In this document: piece by piece, positions 1 through 9,206 of the stretch
Layout of the letters: every line of letters begins with the position of its first letter
Numbering within the stretch: position 1 is the stretch's first letter
Assembly: GCA_037953745.1 (NCBI GenBank)
Contig: JBAKBP010007971.1
Span: forward strand, 1 to 64,000
Direction of reading: 5' to 3'
DNA: 64,000 nucleotides
Source: Lithodes maja
Lineage: Eukaryota > Arthropoda > Malacostraca > Decapoda > Lithodidae
Notes under the pieces: model-generated
What the model was told of the DNA's origin: nothing
The model's database searches: none
Seen by the model: only the letters and a program-made list of their open reading frames with translations
Program-made: the position numbers and the translations under genes

Positions 1-4
1 CTAA

Positions 5-315
5 GGTAGAGGAGAGGTGAGTGTTGGAGATGGTGGAGATAGTCCAACCCCGTCCCAACAGTCCGACTGGTCCACTGGGGTCCAACAAGGTACAGACAAG
101 ACCCCCTCCCCCTCCTCCACTACCACCACTACCACCCGTGACCCACTACCATCCTCCTCCTCCTCCACATGGGGGGCTGCCACCACTCCTGGGGACCCCA
201 CATGGACCCCCACCCCCACCTGGGTCAGTGGCTGGAAGAGTAAGCTGCCCCTACAGACAATTATGAGGCTCCTACAGGTCCTGGTGCCACAGGTGGAAAA
301 AATCTGCATTGACAA
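5..315 (+). CDS. HID1: HID1 exon, linker and start of C-terminal conserved block (partial gene)
   Basis: HID1 is a peripheral membrane protein of the Golgi/trans-Golgi region needed for dense-core vesicle and secretory cargo handling (family knowledge). The frame with codons at 17, 20 and so on reads a Ser/Thr/Pro-rich linker and then the conserved block KSKLPLQTIMRLL followed by VPQVEKICID, which I recognise from the HID1 C-terminus. The block ends at a strong splice donor, GTAAGT at 316-321, two bases into a codon. An in-frame TAA at 2-4 means the exon cannot start before position 5; the exact acceptor is unclear because several AG dinucleotides lie at 4-16. The linker is low complexity and the least conserved part of the family. 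The next exon is at 42148. The frames opened by the proline-rich tract on either strand are not separate genes. Confidence 0.85.
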
Positions 316-604
316 GTAAGTCAAAAGGATCATACATTTACATTCAGCCCTTTTAGTATTGAGTACTGGTATCATTGTATTTTTGCTAGCACTAACTATT
401 TCTATTTCATATTGTTTACAAAGTCGGTTGGGCTTGTGGACCCTCTACGCATATTAAAATCTACAGCAACAAAAAACAAACAAAAGGCCTCGGAATTAGA
501 CGGACCTACTGTTGACGAACTTCGAACAAACGTGGACTGCTTAATTCATAAGCTGCGCAGCTATGGTATTTGAAAGTGCCCACCATGTGAAGGTATTCTC
601 ATTC
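316..604. other. Unassigned intron sequence
   Basis: AT-rich intron DNA just after the splice donor. I see no coding similarity, repeat or RNA gene in it. Confidence 0.5.
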
Positions 605-1030
605 ATTCCAGACTAAAATCGTCAATTTACCATATACAGTATATAATTAATACTTATCCATATGCGCCTATTTTACTTTTAATATGAACATATGAACATG
701 GGAAAGCAATAAAACAAGTGGTAACAGCAATTGGCTGGTGAAAATCGTATATTTTAGCCCCGCGGTCGTAATCCGACCTTTACCAGCGAGAGAAAAACAC
801 CCTCACTCTTTCTTGTCTCGGATGGTACTGAGCACAAGGGGAGCTCTCAGACTGTCTTAGAGGGTCGGAGATACACTCCTCCATCCACCCCCCTCTCTCC
901 CACCCGTCCTCCTACGAAAATACTTGATAAATATCGGGAATAATAGGGAAAATACCCCGATATTTGAGGGGGGGGGGGGGGGGGACACATGTGTAGGAGT
1001 GGTAGAAGGTAATGGAGGGGAATTATTTAA
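605..1030 (-). repeat. Fold-back repeat family, inverted copy (A0)
   Basis: Read on the minus strand, this segment is a diverged copy of the sequence at about 1255-1735. Shared landmarks are ATTAATACTTATCC near 647, CAATAAAAC near 707 followed by a TGGT-AAAATCG block, and GGGAATAATAGGGAAAATAC near 935. A 17-base G run lies at 968-984. With the plus-oriented copy downstream it forms an imperfect inverted repeat with arms of over 400 bases and a spacer of about 220. Boundaries are approximate. Confidence 0.55.
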
Positions 1031-1082
1031 CCTAATCACAAATTGAGTGCCACTGAGGTGTTTTAAAAGTTTTTTTTTAGGC

Positions 1083-1197
1083 CTTGGATCTTAAGAGTCT
1101 GGCCGCATTCGCCCAGTAGAACCTATTAACCCGGGAACTGCGGGAAGACTCTTAAGAGTTCCCCCGGCGGACTGCGGGAAGACTCTTAAGAGTCAGA
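1083..1197. repeat. Cluster of CTTAAGAG palindromes with a 34-bp tandem repeat
   Basis: Two copies of a 23-base block starting ACTGCGGGAAGACTC lie at 1137-1159 and 1171-1193, 34 bases apart. Each contains GACTCTTAAGAGT, which is palindromic. A further CTTAAGAGTC is at 1090. TTAAGAGTCTGGCCGCA occurs at 1091-1107 and again at 1732-1748, flanking the plus-oriented repeat copy. A TTAACCCGGG at 1126 resembles the end of a piggyBac-like transposon, but I cannot prove that. Confidence 0.55.
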
Positions 1198-1254
1198 GAA
1201 AAAAAAATCAACTTTAAACACCAAATTTTTTTTTTTTTTTTTGGGGGGGGCCCC

Positions 1255-1735
1255 TGGGCCATGCAAAATATCACTCCTCTACCTCCCCTCCTTCCCCACT
1301 TTCCTCCCCTCCTTCAGTTATCACCTATTTTCCCTGTTATTCCCTTATTCTGAGGTATATTTTCGTGCTAACATTAGCGAGTTGCAAGCAGGGCATTGTC
1401 ATCTCTGTTAGCAAGCGAGTGCAAGAGAGAGAGAGAGAGTATCGATCGACTGTGTCCCAGTGGCCTTGGGGGAAATTGGCGGGAAAGCAGGTTGCCTCAC
1501 CCATACATTATATAACTCGCGGCCTGTATCTCCGATTTTGACCATCCAAACGCTGTTTTCACTCGTTTTATTGTTGTTTCAGGTTAATACCTTTATAATC
1601 AACCCATAATAGGCGCGTATGGATAAGTATTAATGCTATTTATGGTAAAATGAATATTTTAGTGATGGAAACAGCTCAAATACGTCAGCACAGGGGGATG
1701 TTTCTAATTACCCCCATGCGCACTTCTTAGGTTAA
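1255..1735 (+). repeat. Fold-back repeat family, plus copy (A1), ends at TTAA
   Basis: The block from GGGAAAGCAG at 1481 to the TTAA at 1732-1735 is about 95% alike by eye to 3981-4235, and both copies end at GG-TTAA. Ending at a TTAA suggests a piggyBac-like non-autonomous element, but a matching left inverted repeat is only weakly visible (TTAACCCGGGAACTGCGG at 1126). There is no coding capacity. It is the partner of the inverted copy at 605-1030. Confidence 0.5.
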
Positions 1736-1744
1736 GAGTCTGGC

Positions 1745-3980
1745 CGCAGTCCAGAGATTAAGGATTTCGACTTGGAATGTAAGAGGCATGAGTGAGGACA
1801 CAAAAGAGAGAGAGAGGTTCTGGAAGTGTTAGTGAAGGCCAGGCTGGATGACTGAGACCAAATGGAAGGGTAGATATGTGAGAGAATGGGAATGTGGAAT
1901 AGGTGTGTGTGCTGGAGTGAACGAGAATGAGGGAGTGAAAGAAGGTGCATGTTTGTTTGTAAGTAACAAATGGAAGGAGCGTATAAGGGACTATGGTTCT
2001 GTGGGTGCAAGGATTGTGTGGGTAAGAATGAAAGTAGGAATACAAACGTGGGTGGTTGTGTGTGTCTATGCTCCAACAGGATAAACCTGTAAGAGAGAAA
2101 GAGGAGTTCTGGGTGAATGTTGAGTCATGCCTGGATAAGTTTGGTAAGAGCGAAAGAATATTTCTGATTGGGGATATAAATGGGAAGGTGGGTGATGGTA
2201 CAGTTGATGGGGTGGTGGGAGGGTGGGGTATACCATCAGAGGTAGATGGGATGGCAGTGCATTTGTGGATGCATGTGAGGGGAGGAAGCTGTGGATAGCC
2301 AACACCTTCTTCCAACACAGAATGATACACAGGTACACATGGAAAGTGGAGTGAAGAAGGAAGAATGAGACAGTGGTGGAATGAAAGGCACTGATTGATT
2401 GTATATGTGTGGATGAATGAATGAAGAATTCTGTACTGGATGCTAGGGTGTATAAGGGTATTAGGGGGGGGGGGGGTTGTCTGACCATTATGTAGTACAG
2501 TAGTAGCTAAAATTAGGATACAGAAGAAGTGTCTAAAGAGAGCTAGAGGGAGGCGAGAGGAAGGTGGAGTGGTGAAGATGGTAGAGAGGTTGCAGGAGGA
2601 GGAGATCAGGGAAGAGTTCAAGAGAGCAGTAGAGAGACGACTAGGTAGGTTTGACCTAGAGGGTATGGAGGAAGTGGAGGAGGTGAGCAAAGTGTTTATG
2701 GAAGAGATATGTGCAGCATGTGAGGAGGTATGTGAATTACGGAGAAGAGGTAAGGGAGTGAAGGGTACAGCATGGTGGACTGAAGAGGTAAATATAGCAG
2801 TTGAAGACAAGAAGAAAGCGTATAGAGAGTGGTTGGGTAGTAGTGGGAACAAAGATTGGGAGAGACAGAAAAGAGCGAGGTACTTGTAGAAAAAGAGAGT
2901 GGTGAAGAGAGTAGCAAAGGAAAGTAAGAGAAGAGCAGATGAGGAATTTGGAAGGAATCTGAGTGTAAAGTGGAGGGAGTGTAAGAAACTGTTCTGGAAA
3001 GAGGTCAAGAAAGTTAGGGAGGGTAGCAAGGGAAATAGTAAGGGTGTGAATGATAAGAATGGGAGAATGCTAGCCGAGAAGCAAGAGAGAGTCGAGAGAT
3101 GGAGAGAGTATGTCAACGAGTTGTTAAATGTAAGGAATGAAACACCAGCAAACATAGTTAGATGGGGTATGGGAGGGCGAAGAAGAGAAGTAGTGGAGGA
3201 GGAGGTGGGATCAGGAGGTCAGAAGTGTGTGAAGCCATGAACAAGGGGAAGATGATGTAAGCATCAGGAATAGATGTAGTGTGTGGGGAAATGCTGAGGT
3301 ATATGGTGGTGAGATAGTGATCGAATGGGTATGGAAAATGTGTAAACTAGCATGGGAGAAGGGAAGTGTGCATGATGACTCAAAGAGAGGCATAATTCTT
3401 CCCCCTGTATAAGGGTAAATAGGAAAGAAGAGTGTGTGGTAATCACCGGGGGATATGTCTTCTAAGTTAAGTAAGGAAGGTGTACAGTAGGGTAGTGATC
3501 GAGAGAGTAAGAGCGAGAACTAAGAAGTGAATAGGTGACGAACAGGGCGGGTTTAGGAAGGGAAGAGGATGTGTAGATCAGATTTTTGCTCTGGAATGTG
3601 TTGTGGAGAAATATCTGAAGAAGCAACAAAAGTTGTATGCTGCCTTTATTGACTTGGAGAAGGCCTATGACAGAGTTGACAGAGAAGGTTTGTGGAAAGT
3701 ACTGAGAATATTTGGAGTAGATGGCAAGTTGCTGAAAGCAGTGAAGAGCATGTATGAGGGTGCAAAGGTGTCAGTGCATGTGGAGAATGAACAGAGCGAG
3801 TTCTTTGATCTGAATGTTGGGTTAAAGCAAGGGTGTGTGATGTCCCCATGGTTGTTCAATATATATATGGATGTAGTTATGAAAGAAATACAAGGAAGAG
3901 CAGTGGATGTTGGTGTACCGCTGATAAGGGAAGGAAACGAGTGGAAGTTGCCTGTACTGCTGTTTGCTAATAATAATGGT
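1745..3980 (+). pseudogene. RTE-like LINE, endonuclease to reverse transcriptase, decayed
   Basis: Non-LTR retrotransposon remnant. An APE-type endonuclease starts at about 1758 with ISTWNVRGM and continues through ETKWKG (about 1850) and LIGDINGKVGDG (about 2163). The linker has GTAWWTEEVN at about 2767. The reverse transcriptase has FIDLEKAYDRV at about 3646 and GLKQGCVMSPWLFNIYMD at about 3820. The catalytic FADD box reads FANN at 3963-3974, and the sequence stops there, joined to a copy of the fold-back repeat. Several frameshifts and stops break the frame (for example at 2084, 2296 and 2887). The open frame of 465 codons on the opposite strand at 1758-3155 is only the complement of this purine-rich LINE. 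The style matches RTE/BovB-type LINEs; the clade is inferred. Confidence 0.8.
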
Positions 3981-4235
3981 GGGAAAGCAGCTTGCCTCAC
4001 CCATACATTATACAACTCGTGGGCTATATCTCCGATTTTGACCATCCAAACGCTGTTTTCACTCGTTTTATTGTTGTTTCAGGTTAATACCTTTATAATC
4101 AACCCATAATAGGCGCGTACGGATAAGTATTAATGCTATTAATGGTACAATGAATATTTTAGTGACGGAAACACCTCAAATACATGCGCACAGGGAGAGG
4201 TGTCTAATTACCCCCATGCGCAGCCGAGAGGTTAA
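3981..4235 (+). repeat. Fold-back repeat family, third copy (A2), right part only
   Basis: Near-duplicate of 1481-1735, ending at TTAA (4232-4235). It lacks the left part and abuts the broken LINE reverse transcriptase directly, so a deletion or rearrangement joined them. The next LINE starts right after its TTAA. Confidence 0.7.
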
Positions 4236-5594
4236 GGGTCGCTCTACTGGTGATCTTCTTTCATATCTTACTAACTCTTGGTCATCCTCCTTTCGGGACT
4301 TCGGTGAGACTTTTTCTATTGCACTAGACATATCGAAAGCCTTCGATAGAGTCTGGCATAAATCTTTAATTTCTAAACTACCCTCCTTCGGTTTCTATCC
4401 CTCCATCTGTGCCTTTGTCTCTAATTTCCTTTCCGGCCGTTCCATAGCCGCGGTTGTGGACGGCCATTGTTCACTTCCTCACCCTATAAACTCTGGTGTT
4501 CCTCAGGGCTCTGTCCTATCTCCTATTCTCTTTCTAATTTTTATAAATGATCTCCTTAACTGTACCTTAATTCCCATCCATTCATACGCAGACGACTCAA
4601 CCTTACACTACTCCATTAGTTTTTCAGAACGCCCCAGCCAGCAATTCCTCAACGACAAACGTAATGAAGCCATAGAACTCTTAAATTCTGATCTAAATAC
4701 TATTTCCAATTGGGGCAGAGAAAACCTTGTTAACTTTAATGCTTCCAAAACCCAATTTCTCCATCTATCTACCCGTCACGATCTCCCAGCGGACTATCCC
4801 TTATTCTTCAACAATACAAAAATCAACCCTTCATCTTCTCTCAATATTCTTGGTGTCTCTTTTTCTTCTGCTCTCATTTGGAAGGACCATATTACCAGTC
4901 TTGCTAAGGCAGCCTCCCAGAAGCTCGGTGTGCTCAACCGCCTTAGGGGGTTCTTTTCCCCTGCACAGCTTCTTGCTCTGTACAGGGGCATAGTGCGCCC
5001 TTGTATTGAGTATTGTTCACATGTGTGGGGAGGTTCCTCTCACACCGCTCTCCTAGACAAAGTTGAAAGGAAGGCCTTTCGTATCATTTAACTCCTGTCC
5101 ACTCACCAACTCTCTGCAGTCTCTCTCTCTCCGCCTCAATGTTGCATCTCTCTCGCTATTCTATCGCTACTATAATAATCAGTGTTCCTCAGAGCTATCC
5201 CAGTGCATACCACCTCCTTTACGTAGGGCACGTGGTACCCGTCTTGCAACTCAATCCCACCCCTACTCTGTGCAACTCTCCAACCCAAGAGTGAAACGTT
5301 ACTCTCAAACTTTCTTCTACTCAACAGCTGAGCTCTGGAACTCTCTCCCAGCTGGCCGGGGCTGTTCGGCCAGGCAGCTTAGGGAACAACAACAACAACT
5401 CTCTCCCAGAATCAGTCTTTCCCTCTTCCTATGACTTAAATTGCTTCAAACTCCGTGTGTCCAGGCATTTTGGCTCGAACGTCCCTTGATTTTGGCCCTG
5501 TCACTCTTTCAACTATGGGGGAGGCACTCGCTATAGGCAGTAATGCCTTTTGCCTCCCTCAATCACATTAGAAAAAAAAAAAAAAAAAAAAAAA
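4236..5594 (+). pseudogene. Jockey/I-type LINE, 5'-truncated, with poly-A tail
   Basis: Reverse transcriptase of a non-LTR retrotransposon. It opens inside the domain at GRSTGDLLSYL, then DISKAFDRVWHKSL, SGVPQGSVLSPILF and the catalytic YADD at 4584-4595, followed by the thumb region (IEYCSHVWGG) in one frame to about 5085. The frame then shifts; the C-terminal part resumes with NSCPLTNSLQ and reaches ELWNSLP. A 45-bp insertion with target duplication interrupts it at 5352. Coding ends near 5490 (HFGSNVP, stop), followed by a short 3' UTR and 23 adenines at 5572-5594. It is 5'-truncated, as is usual for LINEs. Clade assignment is by style only. Confidence 0.8.
5339..5409 (+). mobile_element. 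Short (AAC)n-tailed retroposon end with 13-bp target duplication
   Basis: The 45-bp segment 5352-5396 (GGGGCTGTTCGGCC, then AGGCAGCTTAGGG, then AAC repeats) is flanked by exact 13-bp direct repeats AACTCTCTCCCAG at 5339-5351 and 5397-5409. It sits inside the LINE coding region. This is the signature of a severely 5'-truncated retroposon with an AAC-repeat tail. The same sequence recurs at 5645-5697. Confidence 0.75.
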
Positions 5595-5697
5595 TGAGAG
5601 CTCTGTGGGAAAGCCCGATCGTGGCCATGGCCTTCCTCAGGGACTCGGGGCTGTTCGGCCAGGCAGCTTAGGGAACAACAACAACAACAACAACAAC
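5595..5697 (+). mobile_element. Second copy of the (AAC)n-tailed retroposon, longer
   Basis: Begins just after the LINE poly-A and contains the same GGGGCTGTTCGGCC and AGGCAGCTTAGGG blocks, ending in about seven AAC units. It extends roughly 50 bases further 5' than the copy at 5352. It is probably a SINE or the 3' end of an unknown LINE; its left boundary is not clear. Confidence 0.5.
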
Positions 5698-6165
5698 TCC
5701 TGTCACTGCGCCGCCAAGGCAAGAGGACACGAGATCCTCCTCACCACGTCAGGCCCGGGTCGCCAGCATCGCCTCGCCACTTCCCCCGACCCCAGGAAAG
5801 GACCTAACAGTAAGGTTATCCACTGACACCACCAGGGAAATAAGAGAGGTTCGATACAAACATCAGGGAGAAGAAATCCTCCATAAACCCCAAACCACCA
5901 TGCGCTCATCTTGCTCGGAGACGCACCACCGCCGTGGCACGAATCCTGAGAACGGCTACCGCCGTCGACACAGACCTTCCACCAAGCACATCTGCCCTTC
6001 TAACACCTCGCAAGAATCGCAACCGGAATGAACAACGAAACTGGTAAGACCTCTCCAGTCAAAACCATCATCAGTAGGCTAAAGTTGGAACGATACTCTA
6101 GAGTCTAGACCGTACTGACAGGCTAGATATCTGGAAGATTGGGATTATATCAGAGAAAAGTGCCT
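5698..6165. other. Unassigned sequence, possibly the far 3' end of the DIRS-like element
   Basis: GC-richer DNA without recognised coding content. It may be the minus-strand element's 3' flank or host intron; I found no terminal repeat that would fix the boundary. Confidence 0.35.
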
Positions 6166-6170
6166 TGAGA

Positions 6171-6682
6171 GAGTAAGACACTGGTGGCACTACTCGACAC
6201 CTTTTCTCGAAGATATCAAGGATTTACACATATCCTTGTTGGGCCACACTGGTGCAACCCAACATCGAGCACTTTGCCTTGATATAGGAATTACTATAAC
6301 TCGAGTATGCAGCATTGGCCACACGATTTAGTTGTAGTAAACCTACCCCCTCAGTAAGACTTGGTTGGAAGAGTGTAAGACACTGGTGAAACTGCTTCCC
6401 TCTAAGTTAGGACTTTAGTAGTGAAGGGTGTATTACGATAATGGTGAAACAACTCCCTACTTAGGCCTAGTCCTTACAATACGAGAGCGTAAGACACTGG
6501 TGTAACGGCTCGTACTCGTAAAATCCCAAAATTCCAACATATAAGTTTCTCCAAAGACTCCCATAAAAGTCTAGGTCTGGATTATAAGAGAGAGCGTAAG
6601 ACACTGGTGAAATGGCTCCTTACTTTAATCCCATGATACAAGAGCGTAAGACACTGGTGAAACGGCTCGTTTTCATGTAAGA
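6171..6682 (-). repeat. Six dispersed copies of a motif centred on CACTGGTG
   Basis: The motif GTAAGACACTGGTGAAAC and close variants occur near 6173, 6374, 6430 (degenerate), 6488, 6596 and 6648, with variable spacing of 50-200 bases. In the best copies GAGC at the start pairs with GCTC at the end, and the centre CACTGGTG is palindromic. The cluster lies downstream of the recombinase gene of the minus-strand DIRS-like element, so it may be that element's 3' noncoding control region. Confidence 0.65.
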
Positions 6683-6719
6683 CTCTAACATCTAGGCTAC
6701 AGTCTTCAGAAGATCTACA

Positions 6720-7152
6720 AGAAAGTCTTCCCCTACCTTCTGTCACCGTCACAAGACAGGACCACCCCCACGGACTAGGACGTCGTAGGGAATACCAGGC
6801 AGCCATGTCTACAGATATTGTCGGAACCTGCCTATATCTTCCCCTTGAGACACCTAGAGGATATTCGATCGTGCTGTTATATATAAGTTATCCATGTCTT
6901 ATGTAACATACATTGCACCTCTACCTATATGATTTGTGTGAATAAGAGTAATCTATGTTTGTTCTCTGTGTTATATACCCATAAAGCACCTTGGGGTTTA
7001 GAGGAGCTACTCTCAAATATTTGGTTAGAGCTTGCACTGGACATAGATTATGGTGCACCTTTCCCCTTTTTAACGCCGGCACAGTGAACTCAGAAAACTA
7101 TGTGCACACTGTGCTCATTCTTGGCTACAAATCCCGGGAAGGTGCAATATGA
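6720..7152 (-). pseudogene. C-terminal part of DIRS tyrosine recombinase, cut off by copy A
   Basis: Directly continues the recombinase frame of 15226-15764 across the 4-bp target duplication ATGA. Read on the minus strand it contains stops and at least one frameshift, but keeps LCPVQALTKYL near 7040-7072, the box that precedes the catalytic His-Arg region in this family, and a DMAAWYS stretch near 6805. The catalytic residues cannot be assigned with confidence because of the decay. It is therefore not functional. Confidence 0.7.
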
Positions 7153-7580
7153 TGTGACGCATGTCGAGTATGAGCATGCTGTACAGAACGCCCAGTCAGG
7201 CCCCACTCTCGCTAGGATCGTCAGGGCAGGAACTTTGGCTGTAGTCTGTGTAGAGTTTCCTAACTCAGTTTATGTGAACCGTTGTACTATAAGTATTATC
7301 ATTATGTATTTTGTTTTCTTCTAAGTCAACGAGTTCTATTTTATATCATTAGATATAAGTATTGTGTGTGGGACTTGTATGTAATGATGAGAGGAGAGAT
7401 ATTACGTGGCGGGGGGTCAGGGAGTGCGCCACGCGGGCCGGTAGGCCTAATTCCCTCCTCCCTTCCTCCCTTTCAGCGCGTGGGAAGTTCTTTGTCGATC
7501 CCAGATTGAGAGAGAATATGACGTCATGATTGCCAGTGGGCGGTCCTTAGTGTTGGCGATATGCTCGCTACAGGGCCGAG

Positions 7581-7588
7581 TATAAAAA
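7581..7588 (+). promoter_or_regulatory. TATA box of the Gmr1-like LTR
   Basis: TATAAAAA in a GC-rich context (GGGCCGAG before it). The transcript would start about 25-35 bases downstream, giving R-U5 of nearly 1.4 kb. The same box is in every A, B and C LTR (for example 13804, 24655 and 30979 on plus). Confidence 0.7.
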
Positions 7589-8144
7589 GAGAGGTCCTCG
7601 CCACAATTCTTCAGAACTCATCAGGCAAAGCGACCTCTCATATCCCTTGCAACTATCCATATTCTTCCGACTGATGTGAACTTTCTCTACTCTCTGAACA
7701 GCCTACCTTCTTCTCTTCTCGTCCCTGTTTAACCTCCATGACCCCTTTGGTGCAGATTTAGTCAGCCAAAGTATTATCGCTTGAGTTCTCACGAGATAAG
7801 TGCCTGTTAGATAGCCTATTTTTGGAAGGGTTAACTAGAATAGGATTGATTGATGTTTGTTGCACTCGTATATGCATTTCCCTGTGTGCGATTATTCATG
7901 TTCCTGTTTCTGCTGGTTTAGGCAATGCTAGACTGGGATAGGGTTTCTGAGTTGTGATTTCCTATGAGTACTAGGTTGCGGTTGAACCAGTACAATTGCA
8001 ACGGAGACGTGGAACGCCTAGGTGGTCTTTCTGACTGTGTACCGTGGGAGTTTAGCACTGTGTTGCGAGTGAGGGCTTTTGCCTGTGCCACCCAACACTG
8101 TGCTATCTCATTTGCTTGACTTTGAGAGGATCGCCAGGAGAGAA

Positions 8145-8163
8145 CCAGATACTAGTGATCTGG
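8145..8163 (+). promoter_or_regulatory. Conserved leader hairpin with palindromic loop (copy A)
   Basis: Stem CCAGAT (8145-8150), loop ACTAGTG, stem ATCTGG (8158-8163). The diverged copy D has CTAGGT, ACTAGAG, ACCTAG at 61761-61779: two base pairs are changed on both sides so pairing is kept. The loop holds the self-complementary ACTAGT. It lies in the transcribed leader, and by analogy might act in RNA dimerisation or packaging. Confidence 0.65.
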
Positions 8164-8994
8164 ATCTCTCAAGAGAGCATCCCGTCAATTACCGTAATTT
8201 GGCCGCACAGTCTTAAGGACCTCGCTAGGCTACGAGCCGCTTGCTCAGCCATTGTCTCTTAACCTTAGATATCCCAGCTAGACTTTGCTCGACCAGCAGA
8301 TACAGTATAGTATTGAAGCTTCTCCTTATGTATATTATTGTTTAAGCACTATTGATTTCATGTGTGGCACGCTTAGCTACTTCAGAGATTAGTGGCCCAC
8401 GAGCACAATCTTAGTAGGCTATTGCCAGTGCATTGTCGGAGTACTTCTTTTTAATGTTTGCCATATCCTATTGCTTATTCTTATAATTCTTCTTATGTCA
8501 ATTTAAAGCCTTTAATTACCAGTGAGTTATTCATTAAATTGCTGTTCAAAATCCGATACTTACTTCTTATGAGTATTCGAGAAGCATCTAACTTATCAGA
8601 AGATTCCTTGCTTGATGCTCGAGGACTATTGTTTAACGTAACGTAATAGTGCCGATCCGAAGTAGAGGGTGGAGGACTTCTTAAGTTCTTAGTTCAAGGG
8701 TGGATTACTTCGGCTTCGGCCAACACTATTCTTTAGTGTTGTAGTACTTTCTTCTTTGTTTGATTGTTGACCAGACTAGATAACTCCCGTCTTGTTATTA
8801 GTCTGTTGTGTGAAACGCTAGTACCGAGTTCTTGTATACCCCGTTATAGCAGATAGAACTCTGGAGGGTAGTGGCGTTTTTTGTTCGGCTGGCAGTACTC
8901 TGGGGTTGGGATCGTGTGTTTCCGTTGTGGCAGCGAGCCATACTCGAGTCCTGTGTAAGAGCCCTAGTGTACCCGAGTGCCCGGTCGTAACAAA

Positions 8995-9012
8995 TGGCGA
9001 CCTTGCTTAGGA
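8995..9012 (+). other. Primer-binding site of copy A
   Basis: TGGCGACCTTGCTTAGGA starts two bases after the LTR. TGG pairs with the CCA end of a tRNA. The same site is present in copies B, C and D. I could not name the tRNA. Confidence 0.75.
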
Positions 9013-9206
9013 TTTTGTGAACAGTATAATTTTTTGCAGAGTTGTACAACATTTGTTTGTTCGTACTTTAGCGTACATATTGAAGAATATTTTTTTTTGT
9101 AAGGCAATTAGGAGAGCATTTAAGAGACTCCAGTTAATTTAGTAATTAGTGCTTGCATAAGGGAGTTTAACACTTTTGTCTCGAGAATTTTTTGGTGAAC
9201 TTCAGT

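Larger units (their letters stand above)
7153..8992 (+). repeat. 5' LTR of copy A
   Basis: 1840 bp, TGT...ACA ends. It contains a TATA box at 7581 and a long transcribed leader. It differs from the 3' LTR by about six small changes by eye, including a variant stretch near 8520 versus 14750. Stem CAACACTA/TAGTGTTG at 8721-8741 (loop TTCTT) is a strong hairpin kept in copies A-C. Confidence 0.92.

Noticed and set aside
1..375. Minus-strand and proline-rich alternative frames over the HID1 exon
   Set aside because: Only the frame matching the HID1 C-terminus continues across the splice junction; the others are low complexity.
1758..3155. 465-codon minus-strand frame
   Set aside because: Antisense of the purine-rich RTE-like LINE; composition biased, no domain.
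5698..6165. DIRS terminal inverted repeat at the left end
   Set aside because: No TTTATTAGTGGC-like sequence was found there, so the left boundary is left open.
8995..9012. Naming the primer tRNA for the Gmr1-like and BEL elements
   Set aside because: The reverse complement could not be matched to a specific tRNA by eye.
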